A stretch of DNA of 64,000 nt from VXYK01 sp965221585 (GCA_965221585.1 OZ244898.1:930001-994000), one strand, 5' to 3'. Counted from the stretch's first letter, positions 17,181-26,349 are shown. Numbers and translations: made by a program. The notes: generated by a model not told the origin, from the letters alone.

Positions 17181-18347
17181 CTAATTGGGGCGGACCTCGG
17201 GGAAGTGGCAGGCTACGGGGTGGCCCAGGCCGGGATCGGTCAACGGCGGCTGCTGCTCGGCGCAGACGGCCTCGGCCTTCCAGCAGCGGGTCCGGAACCG
17301 GCAGCCCGACGGCGGGTCGGCCGGGTTGGCGATGTCTCCCTGCAGCAGGATCCTGTGTCGTTGCCGTTCCAGACGGGGATCCGGCACGGGTACCGCGGAA
17401 AGCAGCGCCTGCGTGTAGGGGTGGGCGGGCTCCTCGTAGACCCGCTCGCCGGTTCCAGTCTCGACAATGCGGCCCAGGTACATCACCGCCACCCGGTCCG
17501 AGATGTGACGCACCACAGACAAGTCGTGTGCCACGAAGAGATACGTCAGACCGAACCTGTCCTGCAGGTCTTCCAGCAGATTCAAGATCCCAGCCTGAAT
17601 GCTGACATCCAGGGCCGACACCGGTTCATCGAGAATCAGCAACTCGGGTCGCAGAGCCAGTGCCCGGGCGATCCCGATTCGTTGACGCTGCCCGCCTGAG
17701 AACTCGTGGGGATACCGGTTCCCGTGCTGAGGGTGAAGGCCCACCAACTCCAACAGTTCGGCCACCTGTTCGGGGACATTGTCGGCGAGACGGTGGATCC
17801 TGAGCGGCTCCGCAACAATCGAGGCGACGGTCATGCGCGGATCAAGAGACGCCATGGGATCCTGAAAGACGATCTGCATGAAACGGCGTTGGTTACGCAT
17901 CTGCTTGCGGGGCAGTTCGGTGAGCTCCGTGCCGGCGAAGTCAACAGAACCGGATGTGGGTTCTATGAGGCGCAGAATGCAGCGAGCGACGGTGGACTTG
18001 CCCGAACCTGACTCTCCGACAAGACCGAGAGTCTCGCCCCTGTTGATGCTGAGCGAGACGCCGCTGACGGCTTGGATCGTGCCGATCGGGCGGCGGAGGG
18101 GGGAACGGGAGATGACGGGAAAGTTCTTGACGAGGTTGGTGACAGTTAGGAGAGGGGTGTCCGGCGAGATGGCGGGTCCTGTCGCCGCCGGCGCGGTGTC
18201 CGGCTTGGTGGCGGGTCCTGTCGCCGCCGGAGCCCACACGTCCTCACTCGCTGGCGCTCGCTCCGGGCGTGCGGGCGCCCACCGGCGGCGCCACCCACCA
18301 CCTCGCCTCACGCCCGGCCCGCGGCCGGCTCCCCGCGTGTCAGACAT
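17181..18347 (-). CDS. Oligopeptide/dipeptide ABC transporter ATPase, DppF/OppF type
   Basis: 388 residues. Walker A GESGSGKST, Q-loop FQDPMASLDP, signature FSGGQRQR, Walker B LLILDEPVSALD and switch His AHDL are all present. The C-terminal peptide-transporter extension with its cysteine cluster (CRFRTRCWKAEAVC) is present; in this family it binds Fe-S or shapes substrate range. The first 65 residues are an unusual Arg/Pro/Ala-rich extension that includes a 13-residue duplication (AATGPATKPDTAP / AATGPAISPDTPL). GGGGAA lies close before the ATG. Last gene of the importer operon. Confidence 0.92.
   Translation of the reverse strand: MSDTRGAGRGPGVRRGGGWRRRWAPARPERAPASEDVWAPAATGPATKPDTAPAATGPAISPDTPLLTVTNLVKNFPVISRSPLRRPIGTIQAVSGVSLSINRGETLGLVGESGSGKSTVARCILRLIEPTSGSVDFAGTELTELPRKQMRNQRRFMQIVFQDPMASLDPRMTVASIVAEPLRIHRLADNVPEQVAELLELVGLHPQHGNRYPHEFSGGQRQRIGIARALALRPELLILDEPVSALDVSIQAGILNLLEDLQDRFGLTYLFVAHDLSVVRHISDRVAVMYLGRIVETGTGERVYEEPAHPYTQALLSAVPVPDPRLERQRHRILLQGDIANPADPPSGCRFRTRCWKAEAVCAEQQPPLTDPGLGHPVACHFPEVRPN
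18157..18234. repeat. 39-bp tandem duplication inside the DppF-type gene
   Basis: Two copies starting at 18157 and 18196, each GTGTCCGGC ... GGCGGGTCCTGTCGCCGCCG, differ at a few bases. The period of 39 bp (13 codons) keeps frame and lengthens the N-terminal linker. Confidence 0.7.
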
Positions 18348-18418
18348 GGCTTCCCCGGGGTGGGGCTGAGATGGGGCCTGTGCGTGGCCACCGGTGCCAT
18401 TCGCTGTTTCGGGTCTCC

Positions 18419-19459
18419 CTAGACATTGGATTCTTCGGGAGATGTGAGGGGATGGTGGCAGGCGGTTTTTTGGGTGGGGGTGATGAGGGTGAGTTTTGGT
18501 GGGGGGTCTTGGGGGCAGATGTTGGTGGCGTGGGGGCAGCGGGGGGTGAAGGCACAGCCGGGGGGTGGGGAGAGCATTGATGGGGGAGAGCCGTCGATCG
18601 GGATCAGGCGGCGGCCGCGTGGGGTGTCGAGGCGGGGGATCGCGGCGAGCAGGCCGGCGGTGTAGGGGTGGCTGGGGCGTTCGAACACATCATCGATCAA
18701 TCCGGTCTCGGCTGTGCGGCCTGCGTACATCACGAACAGGCGGTGTGCCGTACGGGCCACGACGCCGAGGTCGTGGGTAATCAGGATCAGAGCCGAATCG
18801 ACGGCCTGGCGAGCCCGCTCCAAGACATCGAGAATCTGAGCCTGAATGGTCACATCGAGCGCTGTTGTCGGCTCGTCGGCGATCAACACGTCAGGGTCGT
18901 TGGCGATGGCCATGGCGATCATCGCCCTCTGGCGCATGCCCCCGGAGAGTTCATGGGGATAGGACTCCACGCGACGGGTCGAGTCGGCGATCCCCACAAG
19001 GTCCAGCAGCTCCGCAGCGCGCCGGATCGACTCTTGGCGTTTGAGCTTCTGGTGGACCCTGACTCCCTCGGCGATCTGGTCCCCGACTGACATGACCGGG
19101 TTCAGGGAGGTCATCGGGTCCTGGAAGACCATCGACATCGCCGATCCTCGCAGCTGCTCGAGCTTCTTCTCCGGCATCCCCAGGAGTTCCTGGCCGCGGT
19201 GGGAAATCGACCCGCTCACCACCGCGTTGGGCGGTAGCAGGCCCATTGCAGCCAGGACGCTTACGGACTTCCCGGAGCCGGACTCTCCGGCGATCGCCAG
19301 CACCTCACCCTCGCCCACATCCCAGCTGACCCCCCGAACGGCCTGCATCACGCCGTCGTCGGTCGGGAAGTCGACGGTCAGGTTGCGCACCGACAGGATC
19401 GCCGACGGGTCCGGCTCCTCGGCCTGTTCAGCGCCGACCATCGGTTCGTTGGCGCTCAT
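18419..19459 (-). CDS. Oligopeptide/dipeptide ABC transporter ATPase, DppD/OppD type
   Basis: 346 residues with Walker A GESGSGKS, Q-loop FQDPMTSLNP, signature LSGGMRQRAMIAMAIA, Walker B VLIADEPTTALD and THDLGVVA, plus the oligopeptide C-terminal region with its cysteines (CAFTPRCPHATNIC). The start at 19459 (MSANEPMVG) is chosen because it overlaps the permease stop by 4 nt; the frame stays open to 19567 but that part is antisense to the permease. It pairs with the DppF-type subunit to power the importer. Confidence 0.93.
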   Translation of the reverse strand: MSANEPMVGAEQAEEPDPSAILSVRNLTVDFPTDDGVMQAVRGVSWDVGEGEVLAIAGESGSGKSVSVLAAMGLLPPNAVVSGSISHRGQELLGMPEKKLEQLRGSAMSMVFQDPMTSLNPVMSVGDQIAEGVRVHQKLKRQESIRRAAELLDLVGIADSTRRVESYPHELSGGMRQRAMIAMAIANDPDVLIADEPTTALDVTIQAQILDVLERARQAVDSALILITHDLGVVARTAHRLFVMYAGRTAETGLIDDVFERPSHPYTAGLLAAIPRLDTPRGRRLIPIDGSPPSMLSPPPGCAFTPRCPHATNICPQDPPPKLTLITPTQKTACHHPLTSPEESNV

Positions 19460-20355
19460 CGGCGGCGCCTCTGACGGGGATCGAAAGCGTCGCGCAGGCC
19501 GTCGCCCACGAAGTTCACGCACAGAACCAGCGCTATCAGCACCGCGCCCGGCAGATAAAACAGCCACCAGCGGGTGCGCGCCGCGTCACGGCCCTCGTCA
19601 ACCAATGCGCCGAGGGACACCTCAGGCGGTTGGATCCCGAACCCCAGGAAGGCCAGCGCCGTCTCGACAAGGATGGCCGTGGCCACCGTGAGAGTGGCAT
19701 AGACGATCACCGAACTGATGACATTGGGGATCAGGTGGCGGAAGATGATTCTGATGTTCGAGGCCCCCAACGCCGCGGCAGCCTCGATGTACTCCTTCTC
19801 GCGGATCGAGAAAACCTCACCCCGCACCACCCTTGCCAGCGGAGCCCACAGGAACAGTCCGATCACCACAGCCACGAACATGAGCGAACTCCCGCCGACG
19901 GCGCGGGTGCGCGTTGCCAGCACCATCAGCACCGGCAATAGCGGCAGGATCAACAAGAAATCGACCAGAAGCCCCACACCGGCGTCCACCCGGCCCTTGA
20001 ACCAACCCTGCACCGCGCCCAGCACGGTACCCAGCAGCGTGGCGATCCCCGCCACGACCATGCTGACGTGGATCGAGACCCGCAGTCCCCGCATCGACTG
20101 CGCGAACATGTCGTGGCCGATCGTGTCGGTTCCGAACCAGTGTTGTGAAGAGGGCCCCTGCGACAGGTCTCTGGAGAGTTCCTTGTAGTTCCAGCCCGTG
20201 ATCGGCTCAGCAAGATATGTGAGGAGGTAGCCCGCCAGGGCGACCACCAACGCAGCGACAGCGAATCGGTGTGACAGGAATCGCCCCAGTACCGTGCGCC
20301 ATTGAGAGCGGGGCACCACGTCGGAGACGAACGCTGATCCGCTCGGGTCAGCCAT
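19456..20355 (-). CDS. Peptide-type ABC transporter permease, DppC/OppC type
   Basis: 299 residues with about six transmembrane segments. The long periplasmic loop after the first (WFGTDTIGHDMFAQSM) is the DppC hallmark, and the EAAAALGASNIRIIFRHLIPN segment is the EAA loop that docks on the ATPases. It overlaps DppB by 8 nt and DppD by 4 nt. Confidence 0.93.
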   Translation of the reverse strand: MADPSGSAFVSDVVPRSQWRTVLGRFLSHRFAVAALVVALAGYLLTYLAEPITGWNYKELSRDLSQGPSSQHWFGTDTIGHDMFAQSMRGLRVSIHVSMVVAGIATLLGTVLGAVQGWFKGRVDAGVGLLVDFLLILPLLPVLMVLATRTRAVGGSSLMFVAVVIGLFLWAPLARVVRGEVFSIREKEYIEAAAALGASNIRIIFRHLIPNVISSVIVYATLTVATAILVETALAFLGFGIQPPEVSLGALVDEGRDAARTRWWLFYLPGAVLIALVLCVNFVGDGLRDAFDPRQRRRR

Positions 20356-21331
20356 GGCGGACCCTTGGATCGAGCAGGCCGTACACCAGGTCGGTGAGCA
20401 GATTCACAGCGATCACCGAGATCCCCACCGCCAGCAGCCAGCCCTGCGAAACGGCCACGTCTCCGTCGAGCAGCGAATCCAGGAACAACCGGCCCATGCC
20501 CTGCCAGTTGAACACCACCTCGGTCACCACGGTGCCGCCGATGAGCGTGCCGAAAGTCAACCCCGTGTAGCTGACCACGGGGAGCAGCGCGTTGCGCAGC
20601 GCATGGCGGGTGATCACCCGGCGTCGAGGTACTCCCTTGGCTCGGGCAGTTCGGATGTAGTCGCTCTCCAGCACATCCAGCATGGCCGAACGCTGGAAGC
20701 GACTGGTCGCCGCAAGCTGGATCAGGATCAGCGTCAGCGCGGGCAGGATGATGTGCCCGGCCCGGTCCGCCCAAGTACCCCAGAAGTCCGCGTCCAAACG
20801 AGGGGACTGCTCGCCGATAGTGAAGAAGATCCGCCGTCCCCACCAGTCGTTGAAGCGGATTCCCAGGTCCTTGAGCACCGCCCCGAGCCAGAAGACCGGC
20901 ATCGCGAAGAACAGGAACGCGAAGAACGTTGAGATGTTGTCGAACCAACTGTATTTTCTCACCGCGCTGATCACTCCGACAGCCACCCCGAAGATCACCG
21001 AGATCACCGTGGCTGCGATCACCAACCGCATCGTCACCGGGATGGCCTCACCCAACAGGGTCGTGACTGCCCGGCCGTTCTCAGTGGAGGAGCCCATATC
21101 GCCGCGTGCCAGGTCGCCCAGCCAGTTCCCGTATCTCTCGATCAACGGCTTGTCCAGACCGAGGGATGCCTCGAGGCGGGCCACCTGCTCAGCACCGCCG
21201 GGTTGGGACAACAGGAAGACCCGTTGCTCAGCGATCGGATCCACCGTCGCAACCAGCAGGAACGCCACCAGGGTCGCGAAGAACAGGACCGGTATTGAGA
21301 TCAGCAGCTTGCGTGTTGCGTAGGCGAGCAC
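20348..21331 (-). CDS. Peptide-type ABC transporter permease, DppB/OppB type
   Basis: 327 residues. It opens with the DppB N-terminus (MLAYATRKLLISIPVLFFAT, GTG start), has LGLDKPLIERYGNWLGDLARGDMGSS, and carries the EAA loop YIRTARAKGVPRRRVITRHA. Six membrane helices. It follows the binding-protein gene after a short gap that can fold into a stem-loop. Confidence 0.93.
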   Translation of the reverse strand: MLAYATRKLLISIPVLFFATLVAFLLVATVDPIAEQRVFLLSQPGGAEQVARLEASLGLDKPLIERYGNWLGDLARGDMGSSTENGRAVTTLLGEAIPVTMRLVIAATVISVIFGVAVGVISAVRKYSWFDNISTFFAFLFFAMPVFWLGAVLKDLGIRFNDWWGRRIFFTIGEQSPRLDADFWGTWADRAGHIILPALTLILIQLAATSRFQRSAMLDVLESDYIRTARAKGVPRRRVITRHALRNALLPVVSYTGLTFGTLIGGTVVTEVVFNWQGMGRLFLDSLLDGDVAVSQGWLLAVGISVIAVNLLTDLVYGLLDPRVRHG

Positions 21332-21361
21332 TGAGCCGCCACGTTATATCGCCGCTATGTC

Positions 21362-21392
21362 CCCGGCGAGGCTTAGCGGGAGCGTCGCCGGG
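21362..21392 (-). other. Stem-loop between binding-protein and permease genes
   Basis: CCCGGCGA (21362-21369) and TCGCCGGG (21385-21392) form a perfect 8-bp stem with a 15-nt loop directly after the binding-protein stop. There is no U-tract, so it is more likely an mRNA-stabilising or partial-attenuation structure than a full terminator. It would let the binding protein be made in excess. Confidence 0.5.
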
Positions 21393-23072
21393 TCAGGAGA
21401 ATGACCACTCCTCCAAGTTCCAGGTGAAGCTCTCCAGGGTGGGATTGTCCTCGAGATTGTTGAGAGCGTCGTTGTAGGCCAGGAAGAAGGGAAGCTGGTA
21501 GACCGGGATGTTGGGGAGGGTCTCCCACATCAGGGCGTCGGCGTCGTTGAGCAGTCCGGCCTGCTTGTCGGCGTCCAAAGTGAACGTGGCTGCGTTGAGC
21601 AGCCGGTGCACTCGGTCGTCGACGTAGGCGCCGGGGTTGCTGTCGCTGCCGGTTCCGAACACCTGCAGTGTGGAGCTGGCCGGCAGGGGCCCGCCGACCC
21701 AGGCGAAAATCACCAGGTCGAAGTCACCCGGGGGACCTGGAGGGTCGTTCTCCGAGCCGAACACCGGACCGAAGATCTCACCGCCGGGCAGGTTGTCGAT
21801 GGTGATCTCGATCCCCGCTTCGCCGAGCTGGTTCTGCACGAGTTCCTGGAACTGCTCCCGGCGGGGGTTTCCGCCGGTGGTGCGGATCCGCAGGCTCAGG
21901 CGCCGCCCGTCCTTGGTGTAGACACCGTCGCCACCTTCTGTCCAGCCGCCCTGCTCCATTGCGGCGCGGGCTGCTCCGACGTTCCGCGTTCGGAACTCGG
22001 TGGGGGTGTTGTCCCGGTACTGCGTCTGGCCGTTCATGTAGACGCGGTTGCCCAGCGGTACGGCGCTGTCGGAGAAGGGGCGCATCAGTGCGGCCACGAT
22101 CAGATCGCGGTCCAGTGCCAGAGCGATTGCGCGCCGAACCTCCAGGGGCACCGTCGCGGTGTTGATCGTGATGTGCTCCCAGGTGGGTCCGAAGGTGATC
22201 GTCGAGGCCACCCCGTCGAGGGTTGCGATCTGGTCGACCAGGTCGACCTGCGGCTGGGGATAGATCACGTCGACCTCGCCGTTCTCGAGGGCGAGCGGAA
22301 GGTTGCCGACATCGCTGATGAATCGGAAAGTGACCTCGTCGATGTAGGGCCCGTCGCCGAACCAGGTCGGGTTGGGCACCAGGGTCAGGTCGCTGCCCGG
22401 GTTGTACTCGTCGACCTGGTATGGGCCGGCTGCAAGGATCGGGTCCTGTTGGAAGCCTTCGGTCCAGTCCAGGCCCAGATGGGCGGGTGGGAACGGTCCG
22501 GAGAACAACAGGATGTACTCGACGAAGGGCTGACCCTCGGGCCAGCTCAAGCGCACGGTCTTGTCGTCCACAACTTCGAGTTCGGCGCTGTCGAAACCGG
22601 TTGTGTTGGCGCAGTCGTCGGAGGGTTCGTTGCAGTTCTCGTAGTAGAACACCAGGTCATCGGAACTGACGGGGGTGCCGTCGCTCCACGTGGCGTCGGC
22701 CCGCAGTCTGTACTCGACGACCAGCGGGTCTTCGTTGACGATGGTGGGGAGCGTCTCGCAGAAGTACGGCTCGAAGCTGAAGTTGGGGAGGGTGCGAACA
22801 CAGGTTGGCCATATTGTTCGGGTGATTTGCCGGCCGGCCAACAGGTTGTCGCCGGCGGTCAAGTTGTTGAAGTTGGTGAGCTCCTGCTCCAGACCGATGA
22901 CCACCGAGGTGGGTTCGCTCGACGGTTCTGCGGTGGTGGTCGTCGCGGCCTCGTCAGTCGAATCCGCGGGCGGCTCGCTCGGCTCGTCGTCGTCTCCGCA
23001 AGCGGTGGCGACCAACACCAGCGCGAGCAGGACTGCAGTCCAGCGGGCCAGCTTTTGCTTGTTTGTTGGCAT
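21393..23072 (-). CDS. ABC transporter substrate-binding lipoprotein, family 5 (peptide/nickel type)
   Basis: 559 residues. The N-terminus is a lipoprotein signal (KLARW, hydrophobic core, then VATAC with C25 as the probable lipidated cysteine), followed by an acidic/Thr-rich linker. The body has SBP_bac_5 features: YRLRADATWSDGTPVSSDDLVF and the later PFSDSAVPLGNRVY. It captures a peptide or similar solute for the four downstream proteins. ATG 23072 is preferred to GTG 23081 because GGAG lies 11 nt before it, whereas it is only 2 nt from the GTG. Confidence 0.92.
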   Translation of the reverse strand: MPTNKQKLARWTAVLLALVLVATACGDDDEPSEPPADSTDEAATTTTAEPSSEPTSVVIGLEQELTNFNNLTAGDNLLAGRQITRTIWPTCVRTLPNFSFEPYFCETLPTIVNEDPLVVEYRLRADATWSDGTPVSSDDLVFYYENCNEPSDDCANTTGFDSAELEVVDDKTVRLSWPEGQPFVEYILLFSGPFPPAHLGLDWTEGFQQDPILAAGPYQVDEYNPGSDLTLVPNPTWFGDGPYIDEVTFRFISDVGNLPLALENGEVDVIYPQPQVDLVDQIATLDGVASTITFGPTWEHITINTATVPLEVRRAIALALDRDLIVAALMRPFSDSAVPLGNRVYMNGQTQYRDNTPTEFRTRNVGAARAAMEQGGWTEGGDGVYTKDGRRLSLRIRTTGGNPRREQFQELVQNQLGEAGIEITIDNLPGGEIFGPVFGSENDPPGPPGDFDLVIFAWVGGPLPASSTLQVFGTGSDSNPGAYVDDRVHRLLNAATFTLDADKQAGLLNDADALMWETLPNIPVYQLPFFLAYNDALNNLEDNPTLESFTWNLEEWSFS

Positions 23073-23147
23073 CGAAATCACATCTCCAGTATCCAGGTTG
23101 CAGCCGAGCGACGTAATCCCGGCCGAGGCCCATCTAAGCGGATCAGA

Positions 23148-24575
23148 TTACCAGTCGGTGGCGATGTACTGAGTTTCGCAGAACTCGTAGATCCCCTCGC
23201 TGGCCCCCTCGCGGCCCAGACCTGACTGTTTCATCCCTCCGAAGGGAGCGGCCGGGTCGGAAACAGCGCCCCGATTGAGACCGATCATCCCAGCGTGGAT
23301 GCGTTCGCTGACCCGCAGTCCGCGGGCCAGGTCACGCGTGTAGACGTAACCGGTGAGTCCCATCTCGGTGTCGTTGGCCTGATCGATCATCGCGTCGGTG
23401 TCGTCGAACGGGATGATCGGAGCCACCGGCCCGAAGATCTCCTCACGAGCGATCGGGAAACCATGGTCGACCCGTTCCAGTACCGTCGGCTCGTAGAAGA
23501 AGCCGGGACCGTCGACCGGCGCACCCCCGATCACCGCGTTGGCACCGGCCGCGACCGCGCCCTTCACCAGCCCGTCGATGTCTTCAATCGCACGTGCGTT
23601 GATCATCGGCCCGCAGGTGACCGACTCGTCAAAGCCGCTTCCGACCTTCACGGCGGCCATCGCCTCAGCGAGAGCGGCCGTGAACTCAGCGGCGATACCG
23701 GACTCCACGTAGAAGCGGTTCGCAGCTGTGCAGGTCTCCGCCGAGTGTCTCATCTTGGCGACCATGGCACCCTCGACGGCGGCCTCGAGATCGGCGTCGT
23801 TGAACACGACGAACGGGGCATTCCCGCCGAGTTCCATCACCGTCTTGAGCACCCGGTCCGCGCAACGGCGCAGCAGCATTCTGCCGACCTCGGTGGAGCC
23901 TGTGAACGAGACCATCCGGGTGTGGGTGTTGTCGACCGCGGCGTCGAACCATGCCCCGGAGTCCGTGGTCGCCACGATGTTGACCAGTCCCGGCGGCAGC
24001 CCCGCCTCCTCGAGGAGTTCGCCGACCCGGAGTGCCGTGAGGGGCGTCTCGCGGGGAGGTTTGATGACCACCGCGTTGCCGGCACCGAGTGCGGGCGCCA
24101 GTTTGCGGGTGATCATTGCAGCCGGGAAGTTCCAGGGGGTCACCATGACCGCCACGCCCATGGGCGGGTGATGCACGATCATCTTCTTGTCGCCTCCCGG
24201 CGACGTGCTGAGCGACCCGGCGATGCGCACCGTCTCCTCGGCGTTCCATCTGAAGAACTCCGCAGCGTAGGCGACCTCACCCTTGGCATCGGCGATCGGT
24301 TTGCCGTGCTCCTCGACGATCAATGCGGCCAGTTCCTCAGTGTGGTCCACCATCGACTGCCAGGCTGCCCGCAGGATCTCAGACCGCACCCGCGGCGCGG
24401 TCTCGGCCCAGCCCCGTTGAGCCGCGGCCGCGACATCGACGGCGCGTGAGGCGTCGCCCGCTGTTCCCGCGGCCACATCGTTGATCGGCTCACCCGTGGC
24501 GGGATTGAGCACCTCTATGCGTTCGCCGTCAGCGCCGTCGACGCGCTTGCCACCGATCAGCAGTCCCGTATCCAT
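23148..24575 (-). CDS. gabD: NAD(P)-dependent aldehyde dehydrogenase, succinate-semialdehyde type
   Basis: 475 residues of the ALDH superfamily: N169-type motif TPWNFPAAMITRK, FTGSTEVG cofactor loop, general base Glu in VMELGGNAP (about 247) and nucleophile Cys in SAETCTAANRF (about 281), and C-terminal PFGGMKQSGLGREG. The motif set fits GabD-like enzymes that oxidise succinate semialdehyde to succinate, though related semialdehydes cannot be ruled out. A strong AAGGAG site precedes the ATG by 6 nt. Confidence 0.88.
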   Translation of the reverse strand: MDTGLLIGGKRVDGADGERIEVLNPATGEPINDVAAGTAGDASRAVDVAAAAQRGWAETAPRVRSEILRAAWQSMVDHTEELAALIVEEHGKPIADAKGEVAYAAEFFRWNAEETVRIAGSLSTSPGGDKKMIVHHPPMGVAVMVTPWNFPAAMITRKLAPALGAGNAVVIKPPRETPLTALRVGELLEEAGLPPGLVNIVATTDSGAWFDAAVDNTHTRMVSFTGSTEVGRMLLRRCADRVLKTVMELGGNAPFVVFNDADLEAAVEGAMVAKMRHSAETCTAANRFYVESGIAAEFTAALAEAMAAVKVGSGFDESVTCGPMINARAIEDIDGLVKGAVAAGANAVIGGAPVDGPGFFYEPTVLERVDHGFPIAREEIFGPVAPIIPFDDTDAMIDQANDTEMGLTGYVYTRDLARGLRVSERIHAGMIGLNRGAVSDPAAPFGGMKQSGLGREGASEGIYEFCETQYIATDW

Positions 24576-24675
24576 GTCCGTCTCCTTTTGGCAGAGTCCC
24601 CGCTGCCTGCTGGTTGAGAAGTCTAGGTTTCCGCCGACAGTTGCTGACCTCTTTGTTCGGGTTCGGCTGACCTGT

Positions 24676-25494
24676 TCAGGAGCGGCTTATGGCGATGGAG
24701 ACGATCACCAGACCGATGCCGGTCAGGTCGCGCAGGCTCGGTACCTGCACTAGGAAGATCAGGCCGATCAGCGTGGCGGTGACGGGCAGCAGTGCTTGCA
24801 GCAGAGCGAACCGGTGTTGATCGATCTGTTGCATCACCAGTTGATCGATGCTGTAGGGGATCACGTTCGACAGCAGGCCGGTTGCCAGCCCCAGTACCAG
24901 AAGCCAGGGTGTCGTGAGCGTCTGAGCCACATCTCCGACTCCGAAGGGGCTGATGGCGATCGCACCTGCCAGCATCCCGAGGCCGAGACCATCGATCGCG
25001 GCGGGGCTGCGTGCCACCCGCTGGCCGAGCACTATGTATATCGCCCAGCACACCGCGGCCAGCAGCGCGAAGCTCACGCCGCGGACCGTGCCCTCGGCCT
25101 CTACCCCCGCCAGGATCACCACTCCGATCACTGCCAGCAACAACGCACCGCCCGAGCGCAGGGACCGGGTGGCGAATGCTGCCACTGTCAGCGGGCCGAG
25201 AAACTCGATCGCTACGGCGTTGCCCAGAGGCAGTTCGTCGATCGCCAGATAGAACGCCAGGTTCATTGCCGCGAGAGCGATCCCGAACTTGGCGGCGTTC
25301 CAGAGTGCTTCCGGCTTCCAACTTCGACGCCAGGACCGGCGAAGCACCACGATGATCGCGGCGGCTCCCAGGACCCGTAGCCAAGCGGTTCCCCCGGGCG
25401 AGAGTTCCGCGAACAGGCCCACCGCTACGACTGCGCCCAGATACTGTGACACCGTACCCGACATGAGCAACAATTCGGGAGCGACACGCTTCAT
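24676..25494 (-). CDS. EamA/RhtA-type 10-TM exporter
   Basis: 272 residues with ten predicted membrane helices in two EamA repeats (first around GTAWLRVLGAAAIIVVLRR, second from VRGVSFALLAAVCWAIYIVLGQ). RhtA-like proteins export amino acids such as threonine and homoserine. The ATG at 25494 lies 8 nt from TAGCCT (minus strand, 25508-25503); TTG 25497 is possible. Confidence 0.85.
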   Translation of the reverse strand: MKRVAPELLLMSGTVSQYLGAVVAVGLFAELSPGGTAWLRVLGAAAIIVVLRRSWRRSWKPEALWNAAKFGIALAAMNLAFYLAIDELPLGNAVAIEFLGPLTVAAFATRSLRSGGALLLAVIGVVILAGVEAEGTVRGVSFALLAAVCWAIYIVLGQRVARSPAAIDGLGLGMLAGAIAISPFGVGDVAQTLTTPWLLVLGLATGLLSNVIPYSIDQLVMQQIDQHRFALLQALLPVTATLIGLIFLVQVPSLRDLTGIGLVIVSIAISRS

Positions 25495-25511
25495 CAACTG
25501 GCAGGCTACGG

Positions 25512-25562
25512 CCTAGTCTGGGCCGAGAGAAGGTAGGCGACCGGTTGGAACGGCCGACTAGG
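25512..25562. promoter_or_regulatory. Bulged inverted repeat between EamA and VOC genes
   Basis: CCTAGTC (25512-25518) and GGCCG (25521-25525) pair with CGGCC (25551-25555) and GACTAGG (25556-25562), a 12-bp stem with a 2-nt bulge. The right arm runs into the AGGAGGGGAG ribosome-binding site of the VOC gene. It could be an operator or an RNA hairpin masking that site. Confidence 0.45.
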
Positions 25563-25575
25563 AGGGGAGACTCGG

Positions 25576-25983
25576 TTGCGGCGCATGCACATCGGACTGC
25601 AGGTTGACGACCTAGATCGGACCATCGAGTTCTACACGCGGCTGTTCGGGGTCGAGCCCAGCCTGAGACGCGCAGACTACGCCAAATGGATGCTCGAGGA
25701 CCCCAGAGTGAATTTCTCGCTGGACACCCGCGGCGAGGGCGAGGCCGGTTCGGCGCACTACGGCATCCAGGTCGAGAGCAGGGCTGAGCTTGAAGAGATG
25801 CGGGACCATCTCGACACGGCCGGAATGCCGCGCGCCGACCAGGACGATCTGGTCTGCGGTTACCAACTGCAGCACAAGTCGTGGGTCACCGACCCGCACG
25901 GCCTGATGTGGGAGACGTTCTTCACCGAGGGAGTGGTGGACGGTGGCTACGGCACGGCCGAGATGCCGACCGTCGAGTCATAG
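25576..25983 (+). CDS. VOC-superfamily protein, ArsI/CadI-like
   Basis: 135 residues: HIGLQVDDLDRTIEFYTRLFG at the start, VNFSLDTR in the middle and KSWVTDPHGLMWETFFT at the end, matching the ArsI/CadI group of glyoxalase-fold proteins (C-As lyase or cadmium-induced protein). The ArsI vicinal-cysteine motif is not seen, so arsenic chemistry is doubtful. The TTG start at 25576 is favoured by the AGGAGGGGAG site 6 nt upstream; ATG 25585 would be too far. Its stop overlaps the convergent XRE gene by 6 nt. Confidence 0.85.
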   Translation: MRRMHIGLQVDDLDRTIEFYTRLFGVEPSLRRADYAKWMLEDPRVNFSLDTRGEGEAGSAHYGIQVESRAELEEMRDHLDTAGMPRADQDDLVCGYQLQHKSWVTDPHGLMWETFFTEGVVDGGYGTAEMPTVES

Positions 25984-26349
25984 CTCTTCTTTGTTCTCGG
26001 TTTCGTCGTTCTCCGACAGGAACGACCGGTAGACCCGGATCAAGACCTGTTTCTGCTCAGTGGTGAGATCCGACTGAGCGCGGATAGTGGCAATCAGATT
26101 GCTGTCCCGGTCCTCGTCAAGGATCCCGGCCCGGACGTACAGTGATTCCGCTGACACCTCCAGAGCACGCGCTATCTGTTGGAGGATTTCTGCAGAAGGA
26201 CGTTTGAGACCCCGTTCGATCTGGGAGAGGTAGGGGTCTGATACTTGGGCCAGGTCGGCCAGCTTGCGAAGGCTGAGTTCGGCCTGGCGACGTTGCTCGC
26301 GTATGTACTCGCCGAGGTCCTTGAGCGGATCGAGGTTTCTTCGGTTCAC
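25978..26349 (-). CDS. XRE-family regulator (Rv0474-like), partner of the HBHA-like gene
   Basis: 123 residues. A Cro/C1-type helix-turn-helix fills residues 12-66 (REQRRQAELSLRKLADLAQV, then SDPYLSQIERGLKRPSAEIL). The C-terminal part is charged with no known ligand domain. In mycobacteria an XRE gene of this kind (Rv0474) adjoins hbhA; here it lies 30 nt downstream of an HBHA-like gene and shares its transcript. It is the obvious candidate to bind the paired operators at 26882-26949. Confidence 0.88.
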   Translation of the reverse strand: MNRRNLDPLKDLGEYIREQRRQAELSLRKLADLAQVSDPYLSQIERGLKRPSAEILQQIARALEVSAESLYVRAGILDEDRDSNLIATIRAQSDLTTEQKQVLIRVYRSFLSENDETENKEEL

